Of a DNA stretch of 64,000 nt, positions 54,585 to 63,875 are shown piece by piece; position 1 is the first letter of the stretch, and every line of letters starts with the position of its first letter. The position numbers were made by a program, and so were the translations under genes. The notes under the pieces were generated by a model, which saw nothing but the letters and a program-made list of their open reading frames with translations, made no database searches and was not told the DNA's origin. The DNA lies in the NCBI GenBank assembly GCA_963578605.1, contig CAUZEA010000016.1:8763-72762 (forward strand), in the 5' to 3' direction. The stretch is from JAKVCB01 sp963578605. GTDB taxonomy: Bacteria; Planctomycetota; Planctomycetia; Pirellulales; Lacipirellulaceae.

Positions 54585-56441
54585 TCACCTGATAGCAATT
54601 TTACTTTTGCCCGCCTGAAAGTTACCAATGGCTTCCGATGTGCGCAGGTAACGATTATACAGCCGCACCAACTTCAATCGACCTTTCAGTGACGGAGCAA
54701 TTTTCAATTCTCGCGAGCCATTTACATCGTCCATATCCTTGTTGAATCGGCTCCAACCGAAGTCACGCCTTGCACGGCCGTCACACAGTACACCATCAAC
54801 TACAAAAGTAATAATCTTCGGGCCACCGTCGACAATCATCACAACGTGGTGCCATCGATCTGGTTGAATAAGTCCAGCATCGCAGTCCCATCCGTCTGTA
54901 TGCTTTCCATCATTCAGATCGATCCGAATCGTACCATTCTCACCGGTTACGACGACAATTCCTTTGCCGTCCTTGTTGCGGGAATCGAGAATAACCTGGC
55001 CCCCAAAAATCTGATCGAGCTTCAACCAGAATTCAATGGAAAAACCCCCACCGTTTGCAAGGCTCGGAAGCTCCGGACTTTTTGTTTGAGGAACCGGCCG
55101 CTCGTCAACGTTTTTTGACAAGACCAGGCCCTTTGAGGCCACTGTTTTGGTCCGACCCTGGTTCCACAAACCTTTCAGCAGCGCGGGATCGATCGTGTGT
55201 ACACGGGCAATCATTTTCTCGGTTTCGGTGATCCAGTATCCACCATCCTCTTGAACCAGGTCCGGATAACTCATGCCTTGTTCGATCACGGGCGCGTACA
55301 GCAGTATCTCCGGCTGTGACCAGTGAATGCATCCATCTTTCTCAATGCCACCAGTTATCCAAACCGGGTTTCTCGGCCAGAAGTCCTTGCTTCCCTGGTT
55401 GTTAAACCAAAACAGATATTTTCCATTTTCGGTTTTCCAGAGTCTGGGACACGCGCGATTGTGCTTCATGCGTCTGCCACCGGGAGTGTAGGAGGCGGGT
55501 ACCGGTTTCGACCAGCTGTGGCCGCCGTCCCGACTGTAGGCGTGGCACGGATACCCCATCTCCGTCCGATACATGCAGTACAAATCGCCATTGTCCAGGG
55601 CAACAAGATTAAATTCAGACTGAACCGACTCGTGCTCTGGTGCCCGCAGGCCTTGCTCGCCATCGGGCAGCAATTGCCAGCGGATTTTCTCGGGGTCGAG
55701 TTCCGTGAGAATATTGTCCGACTTCAAGAACCAGCCTTCCATTTCCTTCTGATGGTAGTGTTTGATTTTGGTAATCGGAATATAAACCGAGCCTCCGTAA
55801 GCAACCGGATGGGAAATCCCCCAGAACATTTGCTGCTTACCACCCCAATCATTCTCGCGGTCGACTTGAGTGAGCCGGATCGGGACACGATAGTGATTTG
55901 TTGACCAGGTTCGACCGCCGTCATCGGAATACCGGAAGCCGTACCATCCGATCAGGTAGACCTGGGGCATCTTTCTTCCATTGGGCAAATGCGTGATACC
56001 ATCGATGTTGTAATCGTAGAATGCATAAATTCGCCCGCTCGGCGTTGCTAAAAGTACGGGATTGCACGAGTTTTTCACCCCTTGCGGTGGCTCAATGGCA
56101 ATCGGTTCCGACCAGCTCTTGCCTTGATTCTCGCTGACAAACGCGGCTATATGCGAATCTGACCATCCCTCCTGGCCTGCGCAAATCGTCAACACGCAAA
56201 GCCAGTTGCCGTCGTTGGTAATCACGGCATTGGTCGTGTCGACATACCCCTCTGACTGAGGAAGTTTGTGCGTGAAAATAACCCGGCCGGTTGTGATGTC
56301 ACGCAGGTCAACCTGTCCTGCTCCGAATGTCGAGGTGGCGATACCCAAGTGACCCGCCAAGACAATCACCGACACCAGCAACCCGGCTGTTGATGTTGTT
56401 AACGCTCTGTTTTTGCTTGTCTGCGTGGCAAATCTTTTCAT
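54585..56441 (-). CDS. Secreted sialidase-like (BNR) protein with C-terminal LamG domain
   Basis: A 618-residue exported protein with a signal peptide (STAGLLVSVIVLAGHLGIA). The six-bladed sialidase-type propeller carries Asp-box repeats FVSENQGKSWS, YSDDGGRTWS and YSRDGGHSWSKPVP. Other sialidase-like segments are NPVLLATPSGRIYAFYDYN and EFNLVALDNGDLYCMYR. From about residue 455 a LamG/concanavalin domain follows (FSIEFWLKLDQIFGG, DRWHHVVMIVDGGPKI). The usual sialidase Arg triad was not assigned, so true sialidase activity is uncertain; many planctomycete homologues are of unknown specificity. Confidence 0.85.
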   Translation of the reverse strand: MKRFATQTSKNRALTTSTAGLLVSVIVLAGHLGIATSTFGAGQVDLRDITTGRVIFTHKLPQSEGYVDTTNAVITNDGNWLCVLTICAGQEGWSDSHIAAFVSENQGKSWSEPIAIEPPQGVKNSCNPVLLATPSGRIYAFYDYNIDGITHLPNGRKMPQVYLIGWYGFRYSDDGGRTWSTNHYRVPIRLTQVDRENDWGGKQQMFWGISHPVAYGGSVYIPITKIKHYHQKEMEGWFLKSDNILTELDPEKIRWQLLPDGEQGLRAPEHESVQSEFNLVALDNGDLYCMYRTEMGYPCHAYSRDGGHSWSKPVPASYTPGGRRMKHNRACPRLWKTENGKYLFWFNNQGSKDFWPRNPVWITGGIEKDGCIHWSQPEILLYAPVIEQGMSYPDLVQEDGGYWITETEKMIARVHTIDPALLKGLWNQGRTKTVASKGLVLSKNVDERPVPQTKSPELPSLANGGGFSIEFWLKLDQIFGGQVILDSRNKDGKGIVVVTGENGTIRIDLNDGKHTDGWDCDAGLIQPDRWHHVVMIVDGGPKIITFVVDGVLCDGRARRDFGWSRFNKDMDDVNGSRELKIAPSLKGRLKLVRLYNRYLRTSEAIGNFQAGKSKIAIR

Positions 56442-56478
56442 TCTGGCCGTCTCTCTTTATTGTTGACGCGTCGCTGCG

Positions 56479-58158
56479 TTACGGCTTGAAGCGAGTGCCG
56501 GTCGTCGGATTGAAGCTCGCAACGAGCAGGCGATGATCGGATGGATAGGGATCCTCGTTGTGAAGATAGAACTGGACGGGATGGAGTTTCAGGCCCGCGG
56601 CGTTGCGGTAGTAGATGAAGTCGATCCGTTCTTGCATCTCTTGCGAAATGAATACGTTTTTCGGATAGCCGTTGGTGTAGGTAAAGCCACGGTGGCTACG
56701 GGGATCCGGGTGTAGTTTACGGTACACATCGGTGAACCCAGACGCGACCAGCATCCGGGAAGTGGGCCACACAACGGTGAATCCAGCGTTCTGCGCGAGG
56801 TTGTTCCCCCTCCAATCTAAATGTGACGGGCTGTTCAAGTCACCAACAACGAAGGTCGTCAGATCAGCATCATGTTTTGGATGATCGACGAGACGCTCGA
56901 GCAGCCGTTTCATCTGCCCGGCCTTGGTGTTTATATCGTCCTCGACAACTTCCTCAACGGTACGGTTTCCCTGCACAAGGTTTAGTGGGCCCACGGGTGT
57001 GGCATTCAAATGGCAGTTGAAAAATCGGACCTCAGCACCCGAACGAAACCGAACCTTCACGCCGGCAGCGCCGGCCCCATGCGCGTAGATCCCCAGATCG
57101 CGGCTCGGTTCACCCATCAAGTACTCTGTCGTAATCGGAAAACGACTCAGCACACGAGCATGGATCGAGGTGTGCAAGTCCGTGTATTCAGCAGTCTTTC
57201 GTAACTCGGCTACGATTTCTTCGTACCGCGAGGCTGAACATTCCTGGAGTCCAACGATGTCGGCCCGGGTCTTAAAAATGGCACCGGCGACGGCCGAGAG
57301 GCCGCCGTTGGGAGGACCGATAGGAGCGGCAGATGGTCCGTTGCCGTCGCCCCAGATATTGAACGAAGCGATGGTGAGTTGCCCCTTTGGAGCAGGAACT
57401 GGTGATACGGTCTCACGGACGACCTTAAACCCTGCACGGGCCTTCGCTACGAGACCATCCTTGGTGAAGAGCTGTGCAACATATTTTCCCGGTTGAAGAG
57501 GGAGTGGTCGAATCACAACCCGACCCGATTCAGGTCCGGCGTGGCGCCCCCCACGGGTACCATCCGTGTAAACCCATGCCCGCAACGTCTCCGTCCGAAT
57601 GCCACCCTCAGGAAAGACCCCGATCCATTCGTCTTCAGTTGCCCGGGCACCGCGAAACGACACCACGAGGGCTTCGCCGACCACCATCGTCACCTTCTCG
57701 ATTCGTAATGACGTCTCGCTCGCACTGTTTGTCGCCTCGCGTGGAACCTGAGGGCCCCGCATTTCGAAAGAAGTGACAGCCACCGGATCCGGACGCCCGA
57801 CAACCCAGAGACGAGCTTCGTAGGGGCCAACCTCCAACGTCTCCGAGTCGAAAGTGACCACTCCCCGAGAAGCGCCGACCTGACGCAATCGCTTGGCACG
57901 GTGCACCTCCATCCAACTCAGACTGGAATCCTTTCGAAAAATCCCGATCTCGCGAGCGACGACGCCGTCCTTCAACGTGAACTGAATCATGATCGGGTCA
58001 CTAATGTTGTATTCACTCCGATCGATTTCAAGTGTCGCGCCACCCGCCACGTTTAGTCCCAGCGCGAACAGAACCACTAGCGGCAATGACGTCGCACTAG
58101 CGGCGACTGTCATCTCATGGGGATTTCGAGCTTCCTTCGTCATTGGATATTTCATCAT
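56479..58158 (-). CDS. Exported endonuclease/exonuclease/phosphatase-family protein
   Basis: A 559-residue protein with a signal-like helix (LPLVVLFALGLNVAGG) and two Ig-like sandwich repeats (about 45-130 and 145-240; for example NISDPIMIQFTLKDG and WIGVFPEGG). The C-terminal half is an EEP metal-dependent phosphoesterase: TIASFNIWGDGNG, IVGLQECSASRYEE, FFNCHLNATPVGP, FVVGDLNSPSHLDW and a final PSDHRLLVASF, with the Asn/Glu/Asp/His catalytic set present. It may hydrolyse phosphodiesters or phospholipids outside the cell. The exact start among three near ATGs is uncertain. Confidence 0.85.
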   Translation of the reverse strand: MMKYPMTKEARNPHEMTVAASATSLPLVVLFALGLNVAGGATLEIDRSEYNISDPIMIQFTLKDGVVAREIGIFRKDSSLSWMEVHRAKRLRQVGASRGVVTFDSETLEVGPYEARLWVVGRPDPVAVTSFEMRGPQVPREATNSASETSLRIEKVTMVVGEALVVSFRGARATEDEWIGVFPEGGIRTETLRAWVYTDGTRGGRHAGPESGRVVIRPLPLQPGKYVAQLFTKDGLVAKARAGFKVVRETVSPVPAPKGQLTIASFNIWGDGNGPSAAPIGPPNGGLSAVAGAIFKTRADIVGLQECSASRYEEIVAELRKTAEYTDLHTSIHARVLSRFPITTEYLMGEPSRDLGIYAHGAGAAGVKVRFRSGAEVRFFNCHLNATPVGPLNLVQGNRTVEEVVEDDINTKAGQMKRLLERLVDHPKHDADLTTFVVGDLNSPSHLDWRGNNLAQNAGFTVVWPTSRMLVASGFTDVYRKLHPDPRSHRGFTYTNGYPKNVFISQEMQERIDFIYYRNAAGLKLHPVQFYLHNEDPYPSDHRLLVASFNPTTGTRFKP

Positions 58159-58759
58159 TTGTCACATTTTGGATTTGTTGTCAAAATGGGAAAAAGCTTT
58201 CGAGAATCGGGGAGCTGCCTGGTGCCGAGTGTGATGCGCATCGCGACGGTTGGCAACCAGTTCCAGGCTCGTCAGGCGAATAGCTCGCGGATCGGATCAC
58301 CTTCTTTCCAAACGGTGTTCATGATACGGGTCTTTCTGCAATCAATTAGAGTACAGTTGAAATAACGATACTGTTTGACCCATCTTTCGGAGAAAACTGT
58401 GGTCACACTCTCCCAAACCATGTTCATATCCTTGACATTGTGTTCAATTTCTTTCTGTATGGCTAAGGAACAAGTCTCTCCGTCGTCCCAGCTACAAACT
58501 GGTATGCCGGGAGGCATTCGCAATGTATCGGCCCATGACTTGGAACAGCTGTAGAAGGGAAATTACATTCTACACGCCCACGGCAGACTGCTTACTAAGA
58601 TTCCGACTCAGAAAACACGCTTGCACGACGCCGCACGCTTGTGCGGCATTGGCTGCCGCGATCCCTGGAAACTCGAAGGAGGTCATCATGTTTCCGGGCA
58701 CGTGGAACTGGGCCTGAAATTCCGAGCGGTCGGACACTCGTCAGCCGTGGCGCCGGCCA
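58159..58759. other. Spacer with no confident gene
   Basis: An 83-codon minus-strand frame (58523-58272) is AT-rich with many aromatic and charged residues but matches nothing recognised. A short plus-strand frame ends MFPGTWNWA with TGA at 58715 and continues in the same frame into the pseudogene listed next, so the gene may once have extended further to the left. Confidence 0.3.
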
Positions 58760-59060
58760 GCCAATGATGACGAACTCGAAATCATGACGAACTTCCTGCA
58801 CCGGATTCGAAAGTTCACCGACGAACCGGGGACGCGGCGGGAACGGTCGGTTCTGCCGGTTGCGATCGTGCCAGATAATTTTGCGTTGGCCAAAAACATT
58901 GGGCTGGATCTGAAAACATGAATCAAAGACGATCTGATCGACATCGTCATTGCGGGGATCGGCTACGCCCCGTTTTCACTCCCGGTCAAAGAATTCACCG
59001 ACGTTGCACCTCCACACGGCGTGAAGGTCTATCCCTGCATCAACTGCAAAGCGGGTGGTC
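58760..59060 (+). pseudogene. Remnant of a glycoside-hydrolase-like gene with an in-frame TGA
   Basis: The frame reads DELEIMTNFLHRIRKFTDEP, then VLPVAIVPDNFALAKNIGLD and LKT, a TGA at 58919-58921, then IKDDLIDIVIAGIGYAPFSL and HGVKVYPCINCKAGG. GLD-x3-W-I-x3-L-I-D and GV-x-VYP are typical of a family of GH-like TIM-barrel proteins, so TGA probably replaced Trp. There is no start, and the 3' part is cut off where the next convergent gene begins. It is a partial decayed gene. Confidence 0.65.
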
Positions 59061-59078
59061 CTCCGCCCTGTTCAAACC

Positions 59079-60119
59079 TCACCCGCCCGCATATCGCTGC
59101 AACTTCCTTTTCAATCCGGGCCGTTCGAGGACTTCCTTGTTCACGACATGCTGGGGGGCCCGGCCGTGGAATACGTCCAGCACGGCCTGGCAGGCGCCGC
59201 GGCCATTGGCAAGATACATTTCTCGAGTGCCACCAACCGAGTGCGGCAATAGAATCACATTGTCTAATTCCAGCAAAGGATCATTCGGTTCGATCGGTTC
59301 GATTTCGAACACGTCCAACCCCGCACCGGCAATCTGCCGGTTTTGGAGCGATTTGGTTAAAGCCTGCTGGTCGATGATCGGACCACGTGCCGTGTTGACA
59401 AGAAAAGCCGTGGGTTTCATGAGACTTAGTTCCTGTTCCCCGAGAAGGGCCCGCGTGTCGTCATTCAACAAACAATGGATGCTCACAAAATCAGACTCTC
59501 GCAGTAGAGTCTCCAGATTGACCAGATCAACGCCCAGGGCAGCGGCCCGGTCGGGTGGGCAATGGGGATCGTAGGAGAGCAGGCGGGACGGCTGGAATGG
59601 GACGACCAATTTCATCAGGTCTGCACCGATGTTTCCCAGCCCGATCGTGCCGATTGTCTTTTCCGTCAGATCGGAGCCAACCAGGCTCTTCGCCTCCTGC
59701 CAGCGACCGTTGCGGAGCAATTGACTCTTGGGAAAGATCAGCTTGGCCAGGGCAAGCATCAGCGTTAATGACCCTTCGGCCATCCCCCGCCTCACGCCTT
59801 CGGGTGTGATGGCCAGGATCACGTCGTTCCGCGTACACGCCTCGACGTCGATCATGTCGTACCCAACACCAAAACGGGCAATGAGCGTCAGTCGTTCGGA
59901 ATTCCGCAAATTGTTCTCGTTGAACCGGGGGTAGAGCGTGATCACGGCGTCGATGTCAGCTATTTGTGCGGGCGCTGCTTCGACGTGATGTTCGGTAAAG
60001 TATTCATAATTCACGTTCGGCTCGGCTTCCAGCAACCCCAGACCGATATCGCCGAATGCCGGTTCACCGTCACTTGTCAGAAAATCGTTTGTGATGCCAA
60101 CGCGAAACTTGTCTACCAT
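59079..60119 (-). CDS. D-isomer-specific 2-hydroxyacid dehydrogenase
   Basis: An NAD-dependent oxidoreductase of 346 residues in the phosphoglycerate/hydroxypyruvate dehydrogenase superfamily. The cofactor turn is GTIGLGNIGADLMKL. The catalytic Arg is in FLVNTARGPIIDQQAL, Glu in LDVFEIEPIEPNDPL and His in VILLPHSVGGTREM. No ACT or regulatory domain follows, so it is unlikely to be a classic SerA. GAGGAAG lies just before the ATG at 60119. It closes a probable operon with the acetyltransferase 27 bases upstream. Glyoxylate, hydroxypyruvate or a sugar-derived 2-keto acid are possible substrates. Confidence 0.9.
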   Translation of the reverse strand: MVDKFRVGITNDFLTSDGEPAFGDIGLGLLEAEPNVNYEYFTEHHVEAAPAQIADIDAVITLYPRFNENNLRNSERLTLIARFGVGYDMIDVEACTRNDVILAITPEGVRRGMAEGSLTLMLALAKLIFPKSQLLRNGRWQEAKSLVGSDLTEKTIGTIGLGNIGADLMKLVVPFQPSRLLSYDPHCPPDRAAALGVDLVNLETLLRESDFVSIHCLLNDDTRALLGEQELSLMKPTAFLVNTARGPIIDQQALTKSLQNRQIAGAGLDVFEIEPIEPNDPLLELDNVILLPHSVGGTREMYLANGRGACQAVLDVFHGRAPQHVVNKEVLERPGLKRKLQRYAGG

Positions 60120-60146
60120 TTTCTTCCTCTGCCAGGTTCTCAAAGC

Positions 60147-61313
60147 TCACACGTAGTCGAGCATCCACACGTGGAAATCGAATGGAAACAGCCGATCGAG
60201 CGGACCGGCAATCTCGCCAGGTTGAGCCAGAAGACTGGATGGCTTACCGGGACCAAAAATGAGCTGGGCTGTCTGACGCAATGTCAAAGTGACTTCATGG
60301 TCTGAGCGACCGTGGCCAATTGCAACACGGCCTGCTGCACAGTCGACCCTGACATGCTCGCCAGTTTCAGTGACGGTCAGGCCGAAGGAAAAGGATTCGT
60401 CGTTTCGTAAACGTTGCTCGAGATACGGAACCAGGTGCTCCAGCAATTGTCGAAGATGCACGACGCGGACCATCTTCAGACCCGATCCACGGCCTTCTTC
60501 CATGGGAATTCGCTCTTTACAACCTTTACCGACGAGTAAATCGGCCATCGTGGACGGGCCCTGGGGTACGAAAACCTGTAACCTATCCATGGTCCACATC
60601 GATAGGAGGTGGCAAAGCAGCGATTCGAGTGCCGCGGCCGTCCCGCCCCATTCCACAACACCTTCTTTGTTGACCCCCCACGCGGCAACAAGATACCCCT
60701 GGATGTAGCCCTCGCTTTCCGCCACAAACACGTCTATTTTTGGCAGGCTGTACAACGCTCGAAAGTCCGACCGGTTGCGGGCCGTTCGGAAAGGGTGTGA
60801 CTCGTAAATCGACATCAGTGCCTCGAGATCGGTCTCAACATCGCAGGCACGTATCGCACACGACTTCTGAAAATGATCGGTGCAGTCGGGCGACAACACA
60901 TAGGCCCAACCATTGCTCCCGACAACCTCCCACCCCGCGCTGCGATACACATCGGCAGTAGCCGTCCACAAGAGTCCAAAATCGCAACCGTTGTCGAGCA
61001 TCTTTGCGAGCGCGTCTTCTGTCACTCGACGTGCAAAGCCACGGCCACGGTAGTCGGGGTCCGTCGCGACTCCATTGACCATTCCTACGGGAAAGTGGCA
61101 ATCGTGATCAATCACTTCTCGCGGCGCAATTGCCAGATGGGTAACGATTTTTCCATCTTCCAGGAGGATGCGCAAATTCTCAAGATTCCCGGGCTGATAG
61201 ATCAGCGGATAATCGCTCGCGATGTTCTGGTCGAGATCAGCACGAAAAACATGGTTGACCATGGCAAGAACCTGCTCGAATTCGTGAGGACGAGTCTCGC
61301 GTGGACACTGCAT
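60147..61313 (-). CDS. GNAT acetyltransferase, Eis-like with sterol-carrier-type C-terminal domain
   Basis: A 388-residue acetyl-CoA-dependent N-acyltransferase. The GNAT acetyl-CoA motif is GVATDPDYRGRGFARRV near residue 85. A second degenerate GNAT fold and a C-terminal SCP2-like domain (VRVDCAAGRVAIGHGRSDHE, LTLRQTAQLIFGPG) match the three-part layout of Eis-type proteins. Eis acetylates amines such as aminoglycosides and lysine side chains; the natural substrate here is unknown. It is followed after 27 bases by the 2-hydroxyacid dehydrogenase gene. Confidence 0.85.
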   Translation of the reverse strand: MQCPRETRPHEFEQVLAMVNHVFRADLDQNIASDYPLIYQPGNLENLRILLEDGKIVTHLAIAPREVIDHDCHFPVGMVNGVATDPDYRGRGFARRVTEDALAKMLDNGCDFGLLWTATADVYRSAGWEVVGSNGWAYVLSPDCTDHFQKSCAIRACDVETDLEALMSIYESHPFRTARNRSDFRALYSLPKIDVFVAESEGYIQGYLVAAWGVNKEGVVEWGGTAAALESLLCHLLSMWTMDRLQVFVPQGPSTMADLLVGKGCKERIPMEEGRGSGLKMVRVVHLRQLLEHLVPYLEQRLRNDESFSFGLTVTETGEHVRVDCAAGRVAIGHGRSDHEVTLTLRQTAQLIFGPGKPSSLLAQPGEIAGPLDRLFPFDFHVWMLDYV

Positions 61314-61359
61314 GGTGGTGTTGCGACGTCGAGTCTACGAGGAACGGAGTGCGGCTCTT

Positions 61360-61402
61360 GGTTTACGACAAGCAGTGATCATATCACTGCTTGTCGTAAA
61401 CC
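61360..61402. repeat. Perfect 20-base inverted repeat with 3-base loop
   Basis: GGTTTACGACAAGCAGTGAT is followed by CAT and the exact reverse complement of the first arm. It lies between the Gfo/Idh pseudogene and the Eis-like gene, 47 bases upstream of the latter. There is no T run, so it is not a standard terminator. It may be an operator, or a small palindromic element. Confidence 0.9.
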
Positions 61403-61509
61403 GTAAGCCGTTACCTACCTGACACTCGACACCTGATGCTTTTGCGTCGTACCGCACCGCAATGGCGCCCGTCGTCGAGCGACAGGTGCGATGCGACCGC
61501 GGGAACCAC

Positions 61510-62628
61510 CTACCGGTCGCGCTGTCTCTGACGGACTTTGGGTAGACGGTTCTGCCGGTGACATTCTTCAAGAACCGCTATCTGTTTCCTCACCTGGGCA
61601 GGCGTGACCAGCAGTCGACCCCGATTTCGGATGACATGATACAGATTGTCGTAGCTCACGGTGGAGCCACACTGGAACGATTGCAATGTATAGCCGACGG
61701 CGTTGCCCTGTTTCACCTCTTTCAAAGACCAGGTCTGCTCTTCCCACGGCAGATCTTCCTGGGGAGACTTGCGGTCTACAGACCAGTTCCACATCTTCTG
61801 AACGGGGGCCTGCGAGGGATTGAAATACCGCCATTTCAACTCTGTCTCGCCGCCCGTCAGTCCACCGAACTCCCCACTTACGTTGTACAATTCGGCCGGT
61901 GGATAGGCGAGATAACCGCTGATGATGATATCGATCTGAGGCGCCCGCCGGCGCGGATCGTAGAGCGTTACCGTGCAGTGGTCATCTCCGTCCGCACCGA
62001 ACGCGTTGTTGCAGTCCATCCGGCAGAAGACTTTTGGTGTGCGGCTCCACCCGAAGAGCGCAAGGGCCTGATCGATGGCATGGGGACCGGCATTGAACAG
62101 TCCACCTCCCAGGTTCTCCTGCCAGGTCTGCCAGTCCCACCGCCGGCTGAATTCACCCCAGGACGACCGGATGTTCACGATTTTTCCAAGCACCCCGGAA
62201 GTGATGGTCTCCTACATTTTCTCGAAAAACGGCTGATGCCGGTTGTTTTGAAAGGGCGCCAGCACTCGTTTGTGTCGCTTTGCCGCAGTCACCATCCGGT
62301 CAAAATCCCTCACGGTGCCTGCCATCGGCTTTTCACACAGCACATGCCTGCCCGCGCGGAGTGCGGCCAGCGTGGCCGGAACATGCAGTGGACTCGGCAG
62401 GGCGTTTACGAACAGGTCAAAGTCGGCCTCTGTAATCATCCTGGACCAGTCGTCATACGCCCGGGCGCCGAATTCCCGACGTGCATCGCGCCGCCGCTCG
62501 GGAAGTTGATCGGCCACGGCCACGATTCTGTACCTGGCGGGATCCTGCACGAGCCATTTGGCGTAAATGTTGTAACCGCTGCGGCCCTGTCCCCCTATGG
62601 CCACCCGGATGATGTCCTCATTCGACAT
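61510..62628 (-). pseudogene. Gfo/Idh/MocA-family oxidoreductase interrupted by an in-frame TAG
   Basis: The 5' part (start 62628, GAAAGG upstream) has the nucleotide-binding turn VAIGGQGRSGYNIYAKWL, FVNALPSPLHVPATLAAL and the EKP motif GRHVLCEKPMAGTVRDF. It ends QPFFEKM with TAG at 62212-62214. The same frame continues ETITSGVLGKIVNIRSSWGE and through GGGLFNAGPHAIDQALALFG to 61510, the typical C-terminal half. Repaired, it would be 372 residues. Family members act as NAD(P)-dependent sugar or inositol dehydrogenases. It could be a pseudogene, or the TAG could be a sequence error. Confidence 0.88.
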
Positions 62629-62727
62629 AGGATGCCTTTCAAACATGATAATCGCCGCGTCGGCCCGTTGTGATGACCGCTCGACTGCCTGGAACGATGA
62701 TTCGGGCCCAACATCTGCGATCACAGC

Positions 62728-63801
62728 TCAACTCGCTGGCAGCGACTGTTGAAAGAAGCGCAGCCAGTTGTTGTGGAAGATATTGTCAATGTCCGTTGCG
62801 GTGTAGCCGCGTTGCTGCAGTGCGGTACCGATACGGTGCAAATCGGCAGTCGTTTTGAGGTCGCTGGGCATGTGGTTGGTACCACCCATATCGCTGCCGA
62901 TCGCCGCATGCCGTGTGTTGCCAGCCAGTTGGCACACATGGTCGATGTGATCGGCGACCGCCCGCAGCTTGAGCTGAGCGGGCGACGATTCCCCCAAGAC
63001 CCAGCCGGGAACCAGCATCCAGGCGTCCATGACCGCGCCGATCACGGCATCCCGTTCGAGAAGCAATTTTATCTGGCGGTCATCGAACTGCCGGTCACCC
63101 GATACCAGGGCACGACAGTTGGTGTGACTGGCCATCACCGGTCCCGAGAATTTTTCCAGGGCCTCGTAAAAGCTGGGATCGGACAAGTGGCTCACGTCCA
63201 GGATCATGCCTGTTCGCTCAAACTCCTTTAATAACTGACACCCCGCTTCGGTGAGCTGCCCGCTGGCCCCCGTTCCGTATGCGTATTGGCTCTTCCCGAA
63301 GTGCGCCAGCATCACGCTTCGCAAACCGTCATCCCACCATGATTCAACTTGAGCCGGGTCCACAATGGGGTCGGCACATTCCATGGCCACGATCAATCCG
63401 ATCGGTCGATCGTGGTCGTCCGACTGCTGCCACCGGCACCAGTGAGCATCCAACTCGGCAGCCGTGCGGATCAGCTTCAATTGACCTTCCCGTTCCAGCA
63501 CCCGGTAGTATGCCAATTGGCCCTGCGCACTTGCATAAGCCATCCGGTGGGTACGGAAATCGAGATCGGCTCGCATAATGGGATTGGCTTCTGGATCGAC
63601 CCGCGCGGCGAGGCTGGATACGCACACGGCCACCCCGGCCCGCCGCATCTCCAGGAGGCTGTTAGCAGCCCGTCCACGGTCGTGGATATCGGACATACCC
63701 TCTTCGCGCTGGTTGATCTGCTCGACAGATTCGGTCTGATCACGATTATACGCCACGGCGAACAGTGCCAGATCGGTATGTCCGTCAAAGATGAGTCGCA
63801 T
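62728..63801 (-). CDS. Membrane-dipeptidase-like M19 metallopeptidase
   Basis: A 357-residue zinc dipeptidase of the renal-dipeptidase family. Metal ligands are visible as H8 and D10 (FDGHTDLALF), Glu in VAMECADPIVDP, and His in ILDVSHLSDPSFYEAL and VMASHTNCRAL. The later AAIGSDMGGTNHMPSD is the family's substrate-side Asp segment. It has no signal peptide, so it is probably cytoplasmic. It opens the operon that includes the Gfo/Idh pseudogene, the Eis-like and 2-hydroxyacid dehydrogenase genes. Its natural substrate may be a dipeptide or a cyclic amide. Confidence 0.88.
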   Translation of the reverse strand: MRLIFDGHTDLALFAVAYNRDQTESVEQINQREEGMSDIHDRGRAANSLLEMRRAGVAVCVSSLAARVDPEANPIMRADLDFRTHRMAYASAQGQLAYYRVLEREGQLKLIRTAAELDAHWCRWQQSDDHDRPIGLIVAMECADPIVDPAQVESWWDDGLRSVMLAHFGKSQYAYGTGASGQLTEAGCQLLKEFERTGMILDVSHLSDPSFYEALEKFSGPVMASHTNCRALVSGDRQFDDRQIKLLLERDAVIGAVMDAWMLVPGWVLGESSPAQLKLRAVADHIDHVCQLAGNTRHAAIGSDMGGTNHMPSDLKTTADLHRIGTALQQRGYTATDIDNIFHNNWLRFFQQSLPAS

Positions 63802-63875
63802 GACGTCTTGCCCGGTTACTTCAACAGGGTTCCATCAACAGGAAAGTTCCAGCGTTAGCGCAACACCAACCAACC

